Source: Micromonospora echinospora (GTDB lineage: Bacteria > Actinomycetota > Actinomycetes > Mycobacteriales > Micromonosporaceae). From it: a stretch of DNA of 64,000 nucleotides. The notes below the pieces were generated by a model. It saw nothing but the letters and a program-made list of their open reading frames with translations. It had not been told where the DNA came from and made no database searches. Of the stretch, positions 36,205 through 45,775 are shown one piece after another. The position numbers and the translations under genes were made by a program. Each line of letters opens with the position of its first letter. Position 1 is the first letter of the stretch. The stretch covers positions 6,463,001 through 6,527,000 of the forward strand of contig NZ_LT607413.1 in the NCBI RefSeq assembly GCF_900091495.1, in the 5' to 3' direction.

Positions 36205-37100
36205 CCGCCACGACCACCACCCCCGCGCCGACCACCCCGACGCCCACCCCGCCCGCCCGGCGACGGCGCGCCTACCGGGCGTTGGAGCCGGGTCCCGCCG
36301 GCCGGGTGGCGCGGTACGCGTTGCTCGCCGTGGCCAGCGTGGTCACCCTCTTCCCGTTCTACGCGATGGTGGTGCTGAGCCTGAAGCCCGCCGCCGCGAT
36401 CGAGTTCCCGGCCAGCCTGCTGCCCTGGCCGGTCGACGTCGGCGCGTACCAGGAGGTGCTGGCCTCCCGGAGCATCCTGCGGTGGCTGCTGAACACCACC
36501 ATCTACTCGGTGGTCAGCGTGGTCGCGGTGCTGCTGCTCGCCGCGATGGCCGGGTACGCCTTCGCCAAGAAGCGCTTCCCCGGCCGGGAGACCATGTTCT
36601 GGTCGTTCCTGGCCATGGTGATGGTGCCCTACCACGTCACGCTGATCCCCACGTTCATCCTGATCGCGAAGGCCGGCGGGGTGGACACCTACTGGGGACT
36701 GATCCTGCCGACCCTGGCCAACGCGCAGGCGGTGTTCCTGATGCGGCAGTTCATCCAGGGACTGCCGGACGAGCTGTTCGAGGCCGCGAAGATCGACGGT
36801 GCCTCGGAGTGGCGGACCTTCGTCCGGATCGTGCTGCCGCTGTGCAAGCCGATCCTGGCCACCCTCGGCGTGTTCGTCTTCCTGTGGCACTGGAACGACC
36901 TGCTCTGGCCGCTGATCATCGGGCAGAGCGGGGACATGCGCACGCTCACCGTCGGCATCGCCTCCCTCCAGCAGGAGCAGGTGCCGCTCAACGTCATGCT
37001 GGCCGGCTCGGTGGTCGCCTTCGTGCCCATCTTCGCCGCGTACCTGGTCGGCCAGCGCTACTTCACCGAGGGCGTCACGATGTCCGGAATCAAGGGTTGA
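36201..37100 (+). CDS. Sugar ABC transporter permease (MalG-like)
   Basis: A 299-residue permease. After a Thr/Pro-rich tail come six helices; the EAA loop is LFEAAKIDGASEWRTFVRIVLP, and the C-terminus ends GVTMSGIKG as in many family members. It forms the channel with the preceding permease. Translation is coupled by the GTGA overlap. Confidence 0.92.
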   Translation: MTATTTTPAPTTPTPTPPARRRRAYRALEPGPAGRVARYALLAVASVVTLFPFYAMVVLSLKPAAAIEFPASLLPWPVDVGAYQEVLASRSILRWLLNTTIYSVVSVVAVLLLAAMAGYAFAKKRFPGRETMFWSFLAMVMVPYHVTLIPTFILIAKAGGVDTYWGLILPTLANAQAVFLMRQFIQGLPDELFEAAKIDGASEWRTFVRIVLPLCKPILATLGVFVFLWHWNDLLWPLIIGQSGDMRTLTVGIASLQQEQVPLNVMLAGSVVAFVPIFAAYLVGQRYFTEGVTMSGIKG

Positions 37101-37105
37101 GACGA

Positions 37106-38128
37106 GTGTTCACGAACGAGAGCGAGTTGGAGCAGCGGCTGGCCCGCCCGTCGGCGGCGCTGGTCGCCGACCTGGCCGAGGGCCGCGGTGACCTGGTGGT
37201 GCTCGGCGCCGGGGGCAAGATGGGGCCGTCGCTGTGCCGGCTGGCGCGCCGGGGACTGGACGCCGCCGGCCGCACCGGCGACCGGGTGTACGCGGTGTCC
37301 CGGTGGACGGACCGGGCCGCCGCCGGGGCGTTGGCCGCCGACCGCGTCGAGCCGGTGCCGTTCGACCTGCTCGGCGACGCCGACCTGGGCGGGCTGCCGG
37401 ACGCCACCGACGTGGTCTTCATGGTCGGCGCGAAGTTCGGCACCTCGGCCGCGCCCTACCTGGCCTGGGTGGTCAACGCGGTGCTGCCGGCCGCCGTGGC
37501 CCGCCGCTACCCGGCCGCGCGGATCGCCGCCTTCTCCACCGGCAACGTCTACCCGATGGTGCCGGTGGGCTCCGGTGGCTGCGCGGAGACCGACCCGACC
37601 GGCCCGGTCGGCGACTACGCGATGAGCTGCCTCGGCCGGGAGCAGGTCTTCGCGCACGCCGCCGCCACCCGGGGCACCCCGGTCGCGGTGCTCCGGCTCA
37701 ACTACGCCGTCGACCTCCGCTACGGCGTGCTCGCCGACATCGGGCACGCGGTGCTGGCCGGCGAGCCGGTCGACGTGACCACCGGGCACGTCAACGTGGT
37801 CTGGCAGGGCTACGCCAACGAGGTGGCGCTGCGGTCGCTGCGGCACGCCACGCCGGAGGTGTTCACCCTCAACCTGACCGGGCCGGAGACCGCGCCGGTA
37901 CGGCGGATCGCCGCCCGGATGGGCGAACGGCTCGGCCGGCCGGTCACGCTCACCGGCACCGAGGCGCCCACCGCGCTGCTCAACGACGCCACCCGCTGCC
38001 ACGCGCTGTTCGGCTACCCGGACGTGCCGCTGGGCACCCTGGTCGACTGGCAGGCCGACTGGCTCGCCGCCGGACTGCCCACCTCCGGCAAACCGACGAA
38101 GTTCGCCGTCCGCGACGGGAGGTTCTGA
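37106..38128 (+). CDS. NAD-dependent epimerase/dehydratase family protein
   Basis: A 340-residue extended SDR. The N-terminal dinucleotide motif is VVLGAGGKMGPSL; the active-site Ser/Thr strand is IAAFSTGNVYP, and the DYAMSCLGREQVF segment takes the place of YxxxK, with Ser-Cys-Leu rather than a typical lysine spacing. This departure from YxxxK suggests an altered or lost dehydrogenase chemistry. It sits between the importer and the aldolase genes and may epimerise or dehydrate a sugar or keto-acid. The GTG at 37106 is 5 bases after the permease stop. Confidence 0.8.
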   Translation: MFTNESELEQRLARPSAALVADLAEGRGDLVVLGAGGKMGPSLCRLARRGLDAAGRTGDRVYAVSRWTDRAAAGALAADRVEPVPFDLLGDADLGGLPDATDVVFMVGAKFGTSAAPYLAWVVNAVLPAAVARRYPAARIAAFSTGNVYPMVPVGSGGCAETDPTGPVGDYAMSCLGREQVFAHAAATRGTPVAVLRLNYAVDLRYGVLADIGHAVLAGEPVDVTTGHVNVVWQGYANEVALRSLRHATPEVFTLNLTGPETAPVRRIAARMGERLGRPVTLTGTEAPTALLNDATRCHALFGYPDVPLGTLVDWQADWLAAGLPTSGKPTKFAVRDGRF

Positions 38129-38129
38129 C

Positions 38130-39137
38130 ATGTCCCTGGAGCTGCTGCGGGACGGCACGGTGATCCCCGCCCACCCGCTGGCCCTGACCGCCGACCGGCG
38201 GCTCGACGAACGCCGACAGCGGGCGCTGACCCGCTACTACCTCGCTGCCGGGGCGGGTGGGGTGGCCGTCGGGGTGCACACCACCCAGTTCGCCATCCGC
38301 CAGGCCGGACTGCTGGAGCCGGTGCTCGCCCTCGCCGCTGAGATGGTCGACGGCGAGGCCGGACGCCCGGTGGTCAAGGTCGCCGGGGCATGCGGGGACA
38401 CCGCGCAGGCGGTCGCCGAGGCGGAACTCGCCGCCGGGCTGGGCTACCACGCCGTCCTGCTCTCCCCGGTGGTGCCCGGCGCGGACGAGGCCGCCCTGCT
38501 GGCCCGGGCGAAGGCGGTCGGCGAGGTGCTGCCGGTGGTCGGCTTCTACCTCCAGCCGGCGATCGGCGGACCCCGGCTGTCGAGCGCGTTCTGGCGGGCC
38601 TTCGCCGACCTGCCGTCGGTGGTGGCGGTCAAGCTCGCCCCGTTCGACCGGTACCGGACCCTGGAGGCGGTGCGCGGCATCGCCGCCGCCGACCGGGGCG
38701 CCGAGGTGGCCCTCTACACCGGCAACGACGACCACATCGTCGGTGACCTGCTCGGCGAATTCGCCGGCCGGCGGTTCGTCGGCGGGCTGCTCGGCCAGTG
38801 GGCGGTCTGGACCCGGGCGGCGGTGGAGCTGTTCGGGCAGGTCCGGGCGGCCCGCGCCGGGGACCTGGCGGCGCTGGCGCTGCTCACCGACCGGGCGGCG
38901 GCCGTCACCGACGCCAACGCGGCCGTCTTCGACGCCGCGCACGACTTCCACGGCTGCATCGCCGGGGTGCACGAGGTGCTGCGCCGGCAGGGCCTGCTCG
39001 ACGGGGTGTGGTGCCTCGACCCGGCCGAGGGCCTCTCCCCCGGCCAGGCCGAGGAGCTGACCCGGGTCGCCGCCGCCCACCCGTGGCTAACCGACGACGA
39101 GTTCGTCGCCGCGCACCGCGATGACTGGCTCCGCTGA
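38130..39137 (+). CDS. DapA-family (dihydrodipicolinate synthase/aldolase) protein
   Basis: A 335-residue protein of the class I pyruvate aldolase family. The Schiff-base lysine is K168 in VVAVKLAPF and the catalytic Tyr is Y140 in VVGFYLQPAIGG. The usual GGxxGx2GE motif is modified to GAGGVAVGVHTTQF. Family members include 2-keto-3-deoxy-sugar acid aldolases, so a retro-aldol cleavage or a dehydratase step at the end of the sugar acid route is likely. It overlaps the next gene by 17 bases and starts one base after the preceding stop. Confidence 0.85.
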   Translation: MSLELLRDGTVIPAHPLALTADRRLDERRQRALTRYYLAAGAGGVAVGVHTTQFAIRQAGLLEPVLALAAEMVDGEAGRPVVKVAGACGDTAQAVAEAELAAGLGYHAVLLSPVVPGADEAALLARAKAVGEVLPVVGFYLQPAIGGPRLSSAFWRAFADLPSVVAVKLAPFDRYRTLEAVRGIAAADRGAEVALYTGNDDHIVGDLLGEFAGRRFVGGLLGQWAVWTRAAVELFGQVRAARAGDLAALALLTDRAAAVTDANAAVFDAAHDFHGCIAGVHEVLRRQGLLDGVWCLDPAEGLSPGQAEELTRVAAAHPWLTDDEFVAAHRDDWLR

Positions 39138-40161
39138 CCGGCCGGGCGGCCCCACCCGCCGTCCGGTCGCCGTGGTGAGCGTGCCACCGGCGCTGCGCGC
39201 CCAGTTCTTCCCGGACCGGGTCGGCGAGCGGCTGGCCGCCGCCGCCGAGTGCACGCTGCTCGACGGGCACGCCGCGCTCACCCGTCCCGGGCTGGCCCCG
39301 GTGCTGGCCCGTGCCGAGGTGCTGGTGACCGCCTGGGGCGTGCCCCGGCTCGACGCGGCCCTGCTGGACCGCGCCCCGGCGCTGCGGCTGGTCGCGCACA
39401 CCGGCGCGTCGGTCAAACCGTTCGTCACCGACGAGGTCTTCGCCCGGGGCGTCGCGGTCACCCAGGCCGGGCAGGGCATGGCCCGCCCGGTGGCCGAGGT
39501 GGCGCTGGCGTTCACCCTGGCGCTGCTGCACCGGCTGCCCCGCTTCGACCACGCACTGCACGACGGCGTCGAGTGGCACGTCGCCGAGGCGGCCCCGCCC
39601 CGGCACGAGCTGCTCGGCTGCCCGGTCGGGGTCATCGGGGCGTCCCGGACCGGGCGGGCGTACGTGCAGCTGGTGCGCCTGCTGGGCGCGGAGGTCACGG
39701 TGGCCGACCCGACCCTGACCCCGGCGGACGCCGCCGCGCTCGGCGCCCGGCTGGTCGGGCTGGACGAGCTGCTGGCCGGCAGCCGGATCGTGGCGCTGCA
39801 CGCGCCGACCCTGCCGGAGACCCGGCACCTGATCGGGGCCCGGGAGCTGGCCCTGCTGCCCGACGGCGCGGGGCTGGTCAACACCGCCCGCTCGTGGCTG
39901 GTGGACGAGGCGGCGCTGGTCGACGAGCTGGCCGCCGGCCGGATCGACGCGGCGTTGGACGTCTTCGACGACGAGCCGCTGCCGGTCGGGCACCCGCTGC
40001 GCTCGCTGCCGAACGTGCTGCTCACCCCGCACCAGGCGGCCGGCACGGTGCAGGGACGCCGCCGGCAGGGCGAGATCGTGGTGGACGAGATCGTCCGGTA
40101 CGCCACCGGCCGGCCCCTGGCCCACGCGGTGACGCCCGACCTGCTCGCCCGGATGGGCTGA
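39121..40161 (+). CDS. D-isomer specific 2-hydroxyacid dehydrogenase
   Basis: A 346-residue NAD-dependent dehydrogenase. The Rossmann loop is GVIGASRTGRAYVQL, a GxSxxG variant. The catalytic set is complete: Arg in NTARSWLVDE, Glu in DVFDDEPLP and His in LTPHQAAGT. It would interconvert a 2-keto acid and a 2-hydroxyacid, for example one released by the aldolase or FAH-family step. It overlaps the DapA-like gene. Confidence 0.88.
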   Translation: MTGSADRPGGPTRRPVAVVSVPPALRAQFFPDRVGERLAAAAECTLLDGHAALTRPGLAPVLARAEVLVTAWGVPRLDAALLDRAPALRLVAHTGASVKPFVTDEVFARGVAVTQAGQGMARPVAEVALAFTLALLHRLPRFDHALHDGVEWHVAEAAPPRHELLGCPVGVIGASRTGRAYVQLVRLLGAEVTVADPTLTPADAAALGARLVGLDELLAGSRIVALHAPTLPETRHLIGARELALLPDGAGLVNTARSWLVDEAALVDELAAGRIDAALDVFDDEPLPVGHPLRSLPNVLLTPHQAAGTVQGRRRQGEIVVDEIVRYATGRPLAHAVTPDLLARMG

Positions 40162-40182
40162 AACACGAGGAGGAACACCATC

Positions 40183-41022
40183 ATGCGGTTCATGCGGATC
40201 GGGCCGGTCGGCGCCGAACGTCCGGTGCTCGTCGACGACACCGGCCACTTCGACCTGAGCGGGATCACCGCCGACATCGACGCGGCGTTCCTCGCCGCCG
40301 ACCCGGTCGCCCGGGTGCGGGCGGCCGGGCCGCTGCCCCGCGTCGAGGTGACGGGTCAGCGAATCGGCGCGCCGATCGCCCGCCCCGGGACGGTGCTCTG
40401 CATCGGGCAGAACTACGCCGCGCACGCCGCGGAGAGCGGCGTCGCGCCACCGGCCGCGCCGATCCTGTTCCACAAGTCGCCGAACACCGTGGTCGGGCCG
40501 TACGACGAGGTGCGGATCCCGCGCGGGTCGACGCGGACGGACTGGGAGGTCGAGCTGGCGGTGGTGATCGGTTCCCGGGTGCGCTACCTGGACTCGCCGG
40601 CCGAGGCGCTGACCCACGTCGCCGGGTACGCGGTCAGCAACGACGTGTCGGAACGGGAGTACCAGTTCGCCGACCCGGGTGGGCAGTGGGCCAAGGGCAA
40701 GTCGTGCGAGACGTTCAACCCGCTCGGCCCGTGGCTGGTCACCCCGGACGAGGTGGGCGACCCGCAGGCGCTGCGGCTGCGGTCCTGGGTCAACGGCGAG
40801 CCCCGGCAGGACTCCCGCACCGCCGACATGATCTTCGACGTGGCGTTCCTGATCTGGCACCTGTCCCAGTTCACCGTCCTCGAACCGGGAGACGTGCTGA
40901 ACACCGGCACCCCGCAGGGGGTGGCGCTGTCCGGCCGGTACCCGTACCTGGGCGCGGGGGACGTGATGGAGGTGGAGGTCGAGGGGCTCGGCCGGCAGCG
41001 CAACCGCCTCGTTCCGGCGTGA
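40183..41022 (+). CDS. Fumarylacetoacetate hydrolase family protein
   Basis: A 279-residue FAH-family enzyme. The signature starts IGQNYAAHAAES and continues to ILFHKSPNTVVGP; the metal-binding acids are in TDWEVELAVVIG, with the conserved NDVSEREYQF segment and the GTPQGV loop near the end. In deoxy-sugar acid routes an FAH member splits a 2,4-diketo-3-deoxy acid to pyruvate and a hydroxyacid; this would complete the pathway formed with the enolase, SDR and lactonase genes. The function is inferred from context. An AGGAGG site precedes the ATG. Confidence 0.88.
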   Translation: MRFMRIGPVGAERPVLVDDTGHFDLSGITADIDAAFLAADPVARVRAAGPLPRVEVTGQRIGAPIARPGTVLCIGQNYAAHAAESGVAPPAAPILFHKSPNTVVGPYDEVRIPRGSTRTDWEVELAVVIGSRVRYLDSPAEALTHVAGYAVSNDVSEREYQFADPGGQWAKGKSCETFNPLGPWLVTPDEVGDPQALRLRSWVNGEPRQDSRTADMIFDVAFLIWHLSQFTVLEPGDVLNTGTPQGVALSGRYPYLGAGDVMEVEVEGLGRQRNRLVPA

Positions 41023-41945
41023 GCGGGGTCGGGTACCGCACGGCCACCCCGGAGGACCTGCCGTCGCTGCGGTCGACCTGGGCGGAGGCGTTCCCCGCCA
41101 CGGACGTCGGCGCGGTGTGGGCCACCGATCCGGGACGGTTCGGACGGACCTTCGTCGCGGTACGTGACGCCCGGGTGGTGGCCGCCGTGCACTACCTGCC
41201 CCGACGGCTGCGCGCCGCCGACGGGACCGTCGACCTGGTGGGCGGGGTGGCCAACGTGGCCACCCGCCCGGCGGAACGGGGGCAGGGGCACGTGCGACGG
41301 CTGCTGGACCTGGCCGTCACGGCGATGACCGTCGACGGCTGCGCCTGGGCGCTGCTGTTCACCGGCACGCCGGCCGTCTACCGCGGTAGCGGCTTCCGGA
41401 CCTTTCGCCTCGGCTACACCAGCGGCCGTCCGGCCCCGCCGACGGCGCCACCCGAGGGCTGGACGGTGCGGCCGGGCTCCTGGACGGACTGGCCGGACCT
41501 CGCGCCGCCGCACCGGGCGTTCAACGCGCACCGCCCGCTGAGCACCGTCCGGAGCGACCACGACTGGCGGCACCGGGTGCCGGCCTGGTACGCCCCACCC
41601 GCCGAGCTGCTGGTCGCCTGGAAACACGGCGAGCCGGTCGGGTACCTGGTGCGGGAACGGTCCGCCGGGCTGGTCCGGGTGGTGGAGGTGGCCGGCGGGG
41701 CGGAGGCGCTGCGGGCGCTGTTCGGCGCGGTCGCGGCGACCGCGCACGCCGACCGGGCGGAGCGGTGTGTGGCCCGGCTGCCCGCCGACCCGGTGGTCGG
41801 GGCGGCGCTGCCGTGGCTGCTGAGCGACCCGGTGCCCGAGGTCGACGAGACCGGCATGGTCCGGCCGGTGCACGCCGACGCCGCCCGGCTCGCCGCGACC
41901 ACCGGCGCGCCGGGGGCGTTCCACTGGCCGGGGGACTACCTGTGA
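41019..41945 (+). CDS. GNAT family N-acetyltransferase
   Basis: A 308-residue acetyltransferase with a recognisable first domain: [23 protein letters not shown] contains the acetyl-CoA loop (R/QxxGxG-like), followed by [19 protein letters not shown] second, weaker domain follows with a C-terminal HWPGDYL end, reminiscent of Eis-like proteins but shorter. The substrate is unknown; it may act on an amino sugar or on an aminoglycoside-like compound. The start is coupled to the preceding gene (GTGA). Confidence 0.8.
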   Translation: MSGVGYRTATPEDLPSLRSTWAEAFPATDVGAVWATDPGRFGRTFVAVRDARVVAAVHYLPRRLRAADGTVDLVGGVANVATRPAERGQGHVRRLLDLAVTAMTVDGCAWALLFTGTPAVYRGSGFRTFRLGYTSGRPAPPTAPPEGWTVRPGSWTDWPDLAPPHRAFNAHRPLSTVRSDHDWRHRVPAWYAPPAELLVAWKHGEPVGYLVRERSAGLVRVVEVAGGAEALRALFGAVAATAHADRAERCVARLPADPVVGAALPWLLSDPVPEVDETGMVRPVHADAARLAATTGAPGAFHWPGDYL

Positions 41946-42811
41946 GGGCGCCCGGGCGGCTGGCCGCCGCGCAGGTCACCCCGGTGGTCGCCGACCACGG
42001 CGAGGGGCCGGTGTGGTGTCCGGACGACGGCCGGCTGCGCTGGGTGGACCTGCTGGCCGGCGACGTTCTGGCCCTCGACCCGGTGACCGGCGCGGTCACC
42101 CGCCGGCACGTCGCCGGGGTGGTCGCCGCCATCCGGCCCCGGACCGGCGGCGGTCTGGTCGCCGCCGTCGAACGGGGCTTCGCGCTGCTCACCGACGACA
42201 CGGTGACGCTGCTGCCGGAGGTCTGGTCGGATCCGACGGTCCGGATGAACGACGGGGCCTGCGACCCGTGGGGCCGGTTCCACTGCGGGTCGATGGCGTA
42301 CGACGCCGCGCCCGGTCGGGCCGCGCTGTACCGGCTCGACCCGGACGGCACGGTGACCACCGTGCTGACCGGGGTCACCGTCTCCAACGGACTCGCCTGG
42401 ACCCCCGACGGCGGCACCGCCTACTACGTCGACTCGGCGCTGGGGCGGGTGGACGCGTTCGACGTCGACCGCGCCTCCGGGGAGCTGACCGGCCGGCGGC
42501 CGGTCGTGGCGGTGCCACCGGAGCAGGGCGTCCCCGACGGGATCTGCGTCGACGTGGCCGGCGGGATCTGGGTGGCGCTCTGGGACGGCGGGGCGGTGCA
42601 CCGCTACACCCCGGACGGCGAGCTGTCGGTCGTGGTGGACCTGCCGGTCCGCCGACCGACCGCCTGCGCCTTCGGCGGCCCGGACCACGCCGACCTCTAC
42701 GTCACCACGTCCCGTCAGGGCTCGCCACCGGGCGACCGCTCCCCGGCGGGGGCGCTGTTCCGGGCCCGTCCCCCGGTGCCCGGTTTCGCCGCTCATCCGT
42801 TCGCCGGCTGA
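41942..42811 (+). CDS. SMP-30/gluconolactonase family protein
   Basis: A 289-residue six-bladed beta-propeller. The metal site is visible: Glu in [11 protein letters not shown], Asn/Asp in [14 protein letters not shown], Asn in [11 protein letters not shown] and Asp in [11 protein letters not shown]. This is the family's calcium or zinc lactonase arrangement. It would hydrolyse a sugar lactone made by a dehydrogenase of the locus, and closes the operon; a hairpin lies 26 bases after the stop. Translation is coupled to the acetyltransferase gene (GTGA). Confidence 0.88.
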   Translation: MRAPGRLAAAQVTPVVADHGEGPVWCPDDGRLRWVDLLAGDVLALDPVTGAVTRRHVAGVVAAIRPRTGGGLVAAVERGFALLTDDTVTLLPEVWSDPTVRMNDGACDPWGRFHCGSMAYDAAPGRAALYRLDPDGTVTTVLTGVTVSNGLAWTPDGGTAYYVDSALGRVDAFDVDRASGELTGRRPVVAVPPEQGVPDGICVDVAGGIWVALWDGGAVHRYTPDGELSVVVDLPVRRPTACAFGGPDHADLYVTTSRQGSPPGDRSPAGALFRARPPVPGFAAHPFAG

Positions 42812-42836
42812 CCCCGCCCGGGGGCCGGCGGGGCAG

Positions 42837-42858
42837 GCGCCGCCGGCTGCGGCGGCGC
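42837..42858 (+). terminator. Hairpin terminator after the sugar acid operon
   Basis: Perfect 9-bp arms GCGCCGCCG and CGGCGGCGC around the tetraloop GCTG, 26 bases after the SMP-30 stop codon. It is placed to end the plus-strand operon before the promoter of the next gene. Confidence 0.65.
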
Positions 42859-42892
42859 GACGTCCGGCGTCGGCGGTGCGGCCAGCGGGCAC

Positions 42893-42898
42893 TATCGT
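42893..42898 (+). promoter_or_regulatory. Putative -10 box of a leaderless esterase gene
   Basis: TATCGT fits the actinobacterial TANNNT -10 consensus and lies only 8 bases before the ATG at 42907. No ribosome binding site is present, so a leaderless transcript starting at or near the ATG is likely. No clear -35 box was found. Confidence 0.6.
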
Positions 42899-42906
42899 TT
42901 CCGGTC

Positions 42907-43707
42907 ATGGCCCTCGTCAGCTGCGACTTCCACTCCGAGACGCTCGGCATGGGCACCTCGATGACGGTGATCCTGCCCCAACCGACGACGTCCCAGATCG
43001 GCCTGGCCGGCGCCGCCCCGGCCGGTGACCCTCCGGTGCTGTACCTGCTGCACGGGCTCAGCGACGACCACACCATCTGGCTGCGGCGCACCTCGATCGA
43101 ACGGTACGTCGCCCCGCTGGGCCTGGCGGTGGTCATGCCCCGGGTCGACCGCAGCTTCTACACCGACGAGGAGAACGGCCACCGGTACTGGACCTTCCTC
43201 AGCGAGGAGCTGCCCGAGGTCTGCCGGTCGTTCTTCCGGTTGTCCGACCGGCCCGCCGACACCTTCGTCGCCGGGCTGTCCATGGGCGGGTACGGCGCGT
43301 TCAAGTGGGCGCTGCGGCACCCGGACCGGTTCGCGGCGGCGGCCAGCCTGTCCGGGGCGCTCGACATCGCCGAGCGCTCCCCAGGCACCGACGACCATCC
43401 GATCGACGCGCGGCTCTGGCACACCGTCTTCGGCGACCGGCCGGTGGCCGGCTCCCCCGACGACGTGCTGCACCTGCTCGATGCGGCGGCGGACCGGCGG
43501 GCCCGGCTGCCCCGGCTCTACGTCGCCTGCGGCACCGAGGACTTCCTGTACGACGACAGCGTGCGGTTCGTCGAGGCGGCCCGGAAGCGGGACGTGCCGG
43601 TTACCGTCCGGTTCGGACCGGGCGACCATGACTGGGGCTACTGGGACGAGTGGATCCGGGACGTCCTGGCCTGGCTGCCGCTGCCGTCCACCCGACACGC
43701 CGGCTGA
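42907..43707 (+). CDS. Esterase family alpha/beta hydrolase (tributyrin esterase/esterase D-like)
   Basis: A 266-residue intracellular esterase. The oxyanion region is [14 protein letters not shown], the nucleophile elbow is [13 protein letters not shown], the acid is Asp in [12 protein letters not shown] and the His is in [13 protein letters not shown], the layout of the EstA/tributyrin-esterase and esterase D family. No signal peptide. It may deacetylate sugars or hydrolyse small esters. It has its own promoter, so it is not part of the preceding operon. Confidence 0.88.
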   Translation: MALVSCDFHSETLGMGTSMTVILPQPTTSQIGLAGAAPAGDPPVLYLLHGLSDDHTIWLRRTSIERYVAPLGLAVVMPRVDRSFYTDEENGHRYWTFLSEELPEVCRSFFRLSDRPADTFVAGLSMGGYGAFKWALRHPDRFAAAASLSGALDIAERSPGTDDHPIDARLWHTVFGDRPVAGSPDDVLHLLDAAADRRARLPRLYVACGTEDFLYDDSVRFVEAARKRDVPVTVRFGPGDHDWGYWDEWIRDVLAWLPLPSTRHAG

Positions 43708-43873
43708 CCGTCCGCGGTGGTGCCGCAGTACGGCGGGGTAACCCGCAAGCCGTTACCGGTGCCCCGGGACGGGGCCGGTGGCCGGTGGCACGGTTTCGGC
43801 CCACCCGGGGACGGGGTCGGGCCATCATGGGGCCAGCGGGTGCCGGTGGTCGGCGCCCGGAGGGAGGACCGCG

Positions 43874-44773
43874 TTGACCGACTACGGGCACGACCTGCTC
43901 TTCGGGGTGTTCGTCACGCCCGCCGCCGAGCCGGTGCACCGGGCGGTCGAGCTGGCCGTGGTGGCCGACCGGGCGGGACTGGACCTGGTGACCTTCCAGG
44001 ACCACCCCTACCTGCCGACCTTCCACGACACGTGGACGTTGCTGTCGTACGTGGCCGCGCGCACCGAACGCGTCCGCCTCGCCGGCAACGTCCTCAACCT
44101 CCCCCTGCGCGCACCGGCGGTGCTGGCGCGCAGCGTGGCCAGCCTGGACCGGCTCAGCGGTGGTCGGATCGAGCTGGGTATCGGCGCCGGCGGGTTCTGG
44201 GACGCCATCGAGGCGATGAGCGGCCGACGGCTGTCCCCGGGCGAGTCGGTGGCGGCGCTGGCGGAGGGCATCCGGATCATCCGGGAGGTCTGGGCGACGG
44301 AGCGCGGCGGCCCGGTGCGGGTCGAGGGCGACCACTACCGGGTGGTCGGCGCCAAGCGCGGCCCGGCTCCCGCCCACGACGTCGACATCTGGGTGGGCGC
44401 CTACAAGCCGAGGATGCTGCGGCTGGTCGGCCGGCTCGCCGACGGCGCGCTGCCGTCCCTCGGCTACCTGCCCGGCGGCGCCGAGGACCTGGCCGGGCTG
44501 AACACGCACATCGACGAAGGCGCCCACGCGGCCGGGCGTGCGCCCACGGAGATCCGGCGGCTGCTCAACGTCACCGGCCGCTTCGCGGCGACCGGCACGG
44601 CGTTCCTCGACGGCCCGGCCGAGCAGTGGGCCGAGGACCTGGCCGGCCTGACCGTCGAGTACGGGGTGAGCGCCTTCGTCCTGGCGGCCGACGACCCGGC
44701 CACGATCGAGCGGTTCGCCGCCGAGGTCGCCCCGGCCACCCGGGAACTCGTCGCGGCCGAACGCGACCGGTGA
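43874..44773 (+). CDS. LLM class flavin/F420-dependent oxidoreductase
   Basis: A 299-residue luciferase-like TIM barrel. Visible segments are LLFGVFVTPAAEP at the start, VVADRAGLDLVTFQDHPY, the VRLAGNVLNLPLRAPAVLAR strand and SGGRIELGIGAGGFWDAIEAMSG, typical of F420-dependent reductases and FMN monooxygenases of actinobacteria. The start codon appears to be TTG at 43874, with a strong GGAGGGAGGA site and no better alternative nearby. The substrate is unknown. Confidence 0.87.
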   Translation: MTDYGHDLLFGVFVTPAAEPVHRAVELAVVADRAGLDLVTFQDHPYLPTFHDTWTLLSYVAARTERVRLAGNVLNLPLRAPAVLARSVASLDRLSGGRIELGIGAGGFWDAIEAMSGRRLSPGESVAALAEGIRIIREVWATERGGPVRVEGDHYRVVGAKRGPAPAHDVDIWVGAYKPRMLRLVGRLADGALPSLGYLPGGAEDLAGLNTHIDEGAHAAGRAPTEIRRLLNVTGRFAATGTAFLDGPAEQWAEDLAGLTVEYGVSAFVLAADDPATIERFAAEVAPATRELVAAERDR

Positions 44774-44842
44774 CCGGCCGCGCCGTCCCCGGAGCCGCCA
44801 CGTGCTCGCCCGGGAGTCGGTGACCTGGGCGCACGGTCCGGC

Positions 44843-45709
44843 TCAGGCGGGGACGACGGTAAGCCGGCCGTCGGTGGGTGGGGTGGTGCCGGCCAGGCTG
44901 AGCAGGGTCTGCCCGGTGGTGTCGTCGACCACCGCGACGCGCACCGCCTCCGGTTCCGGGTCGGCCAGCGGTACGGCGAACACGGCGGTCGCCGTCCGGC
45001 CCTGGTAGCGCGCGGCGTACGCGGCGAAGCGCCAGCCGTCGGCGTCCCAGTGCTCGCGGACGTCGGAGCGCAGCAGGGCGGCCACCCGCCGGTAGGCGTC
45101 GCTGAGCTGGAGTTGCTGCACGGTGGCGAGCAGCGGCACACCGGAGCCGCCGCGCAGCGGGTGGGTCAGCCGGGCGCGAAGCCGGCGCAGCGGCAGCAAC
45201 CAGGTCGCGTCCAGTTCGGGCGAGAGCCCGACCACCGCCGCCGCCTCGGCGAGCAGCACGAGGCCACCGGCCACCGGCCGGTCGGCGAGGGCGGCGAACC
45301 AGCCGGTGGTGGTCGTGGCGGCCAGCGCGCCGGCGGCCACCAGCAGTCCGGCCCGGAGGAGGCTGCGCCCGGAGACGGGGGTCGGCTGGGCGCTGAGACA
45401 GCCGCACGAGGCGGTCGGCGCGACGCGCCGGGTGTAGCCGAGGTAGGCGAGGAAACCGGCGGCCAGCGTGGTCACGGCCACCGCCTCCATCCGTAGCGTG
45501 GGCGGCAGCAGCAGCGCCGCGCCGAGGGTCAGCTCGACGGCACCGAGCACCCGGTACGCGGGCAGGGCCCGGCGCTCGCCGAGCAGCACGACGAGCCCGG
45601 ACCGGTGGGCGGTCGCGGTGGCGTGCCGGCTGAACAGCTTGAGGCGGGCGGACCAGAGCAGTACCGCACCGACGAGCAGCGGTTGCAGCGCCGCGATCAT
45701 GTCGATCAT
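44843..45709 (-). CDS. MauE/DoxX-like membrane protein with C-terminal soluble domain
   Basis: A 288-residue membrane protein. The first 140 residues form four to five helices in the MauE pattern (LLVGAVLLWSARLKLFS, YRVLGAVELTLGAALLLPP, FLAYLGYTRRVAPTASCGCLS, with the CGC motif). MauE proteins are associated with disulfide formation in methylamine dehydrogenase. The C-terminal 120 residues are soluble (QLQLSDAYRRVAALL, VPLADPEPEAVRVAVVDDTTGQTLLSL) and of unknown function. It is the third gene after a Cys-rich protein and a Tat-exported protein, so it may deliver oxidising equivalents to the Cys-rich partner. Confidence 0.8.
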   Translation of the reverse strand: MIDMIAALQPLLVGAVLLWSARLKLFSRHATATAHRSGLVVLLGERRALPAYRVLGAVELTLGAALLLPPTLRMEAVAVTTLAAGFLAYLGYTRRVAPTASCGCLSAQPTPVSGRSLLRAGLLVAAGALAATTTTGWFAALADRPVAGGLVLLAEAAAVVGLSPELDATWLLPLRRLRARLTHPLRGGSGVPLLATVQQLQLSDAYRRVAALLRSDVREHWDADGWRFAAYAARYQGRTATAVFAVPLADPEPEAVRVAVVDDTTGQTLLSLAGTTPPTDGRLTVVPA

Positions 45710-45775
45710 GGGTTCTCCCTCAGGTGATCCGGCGGGTGACGCCCCGGGCGGTGCGGTCGCCCGGGGCGCGGCGCG

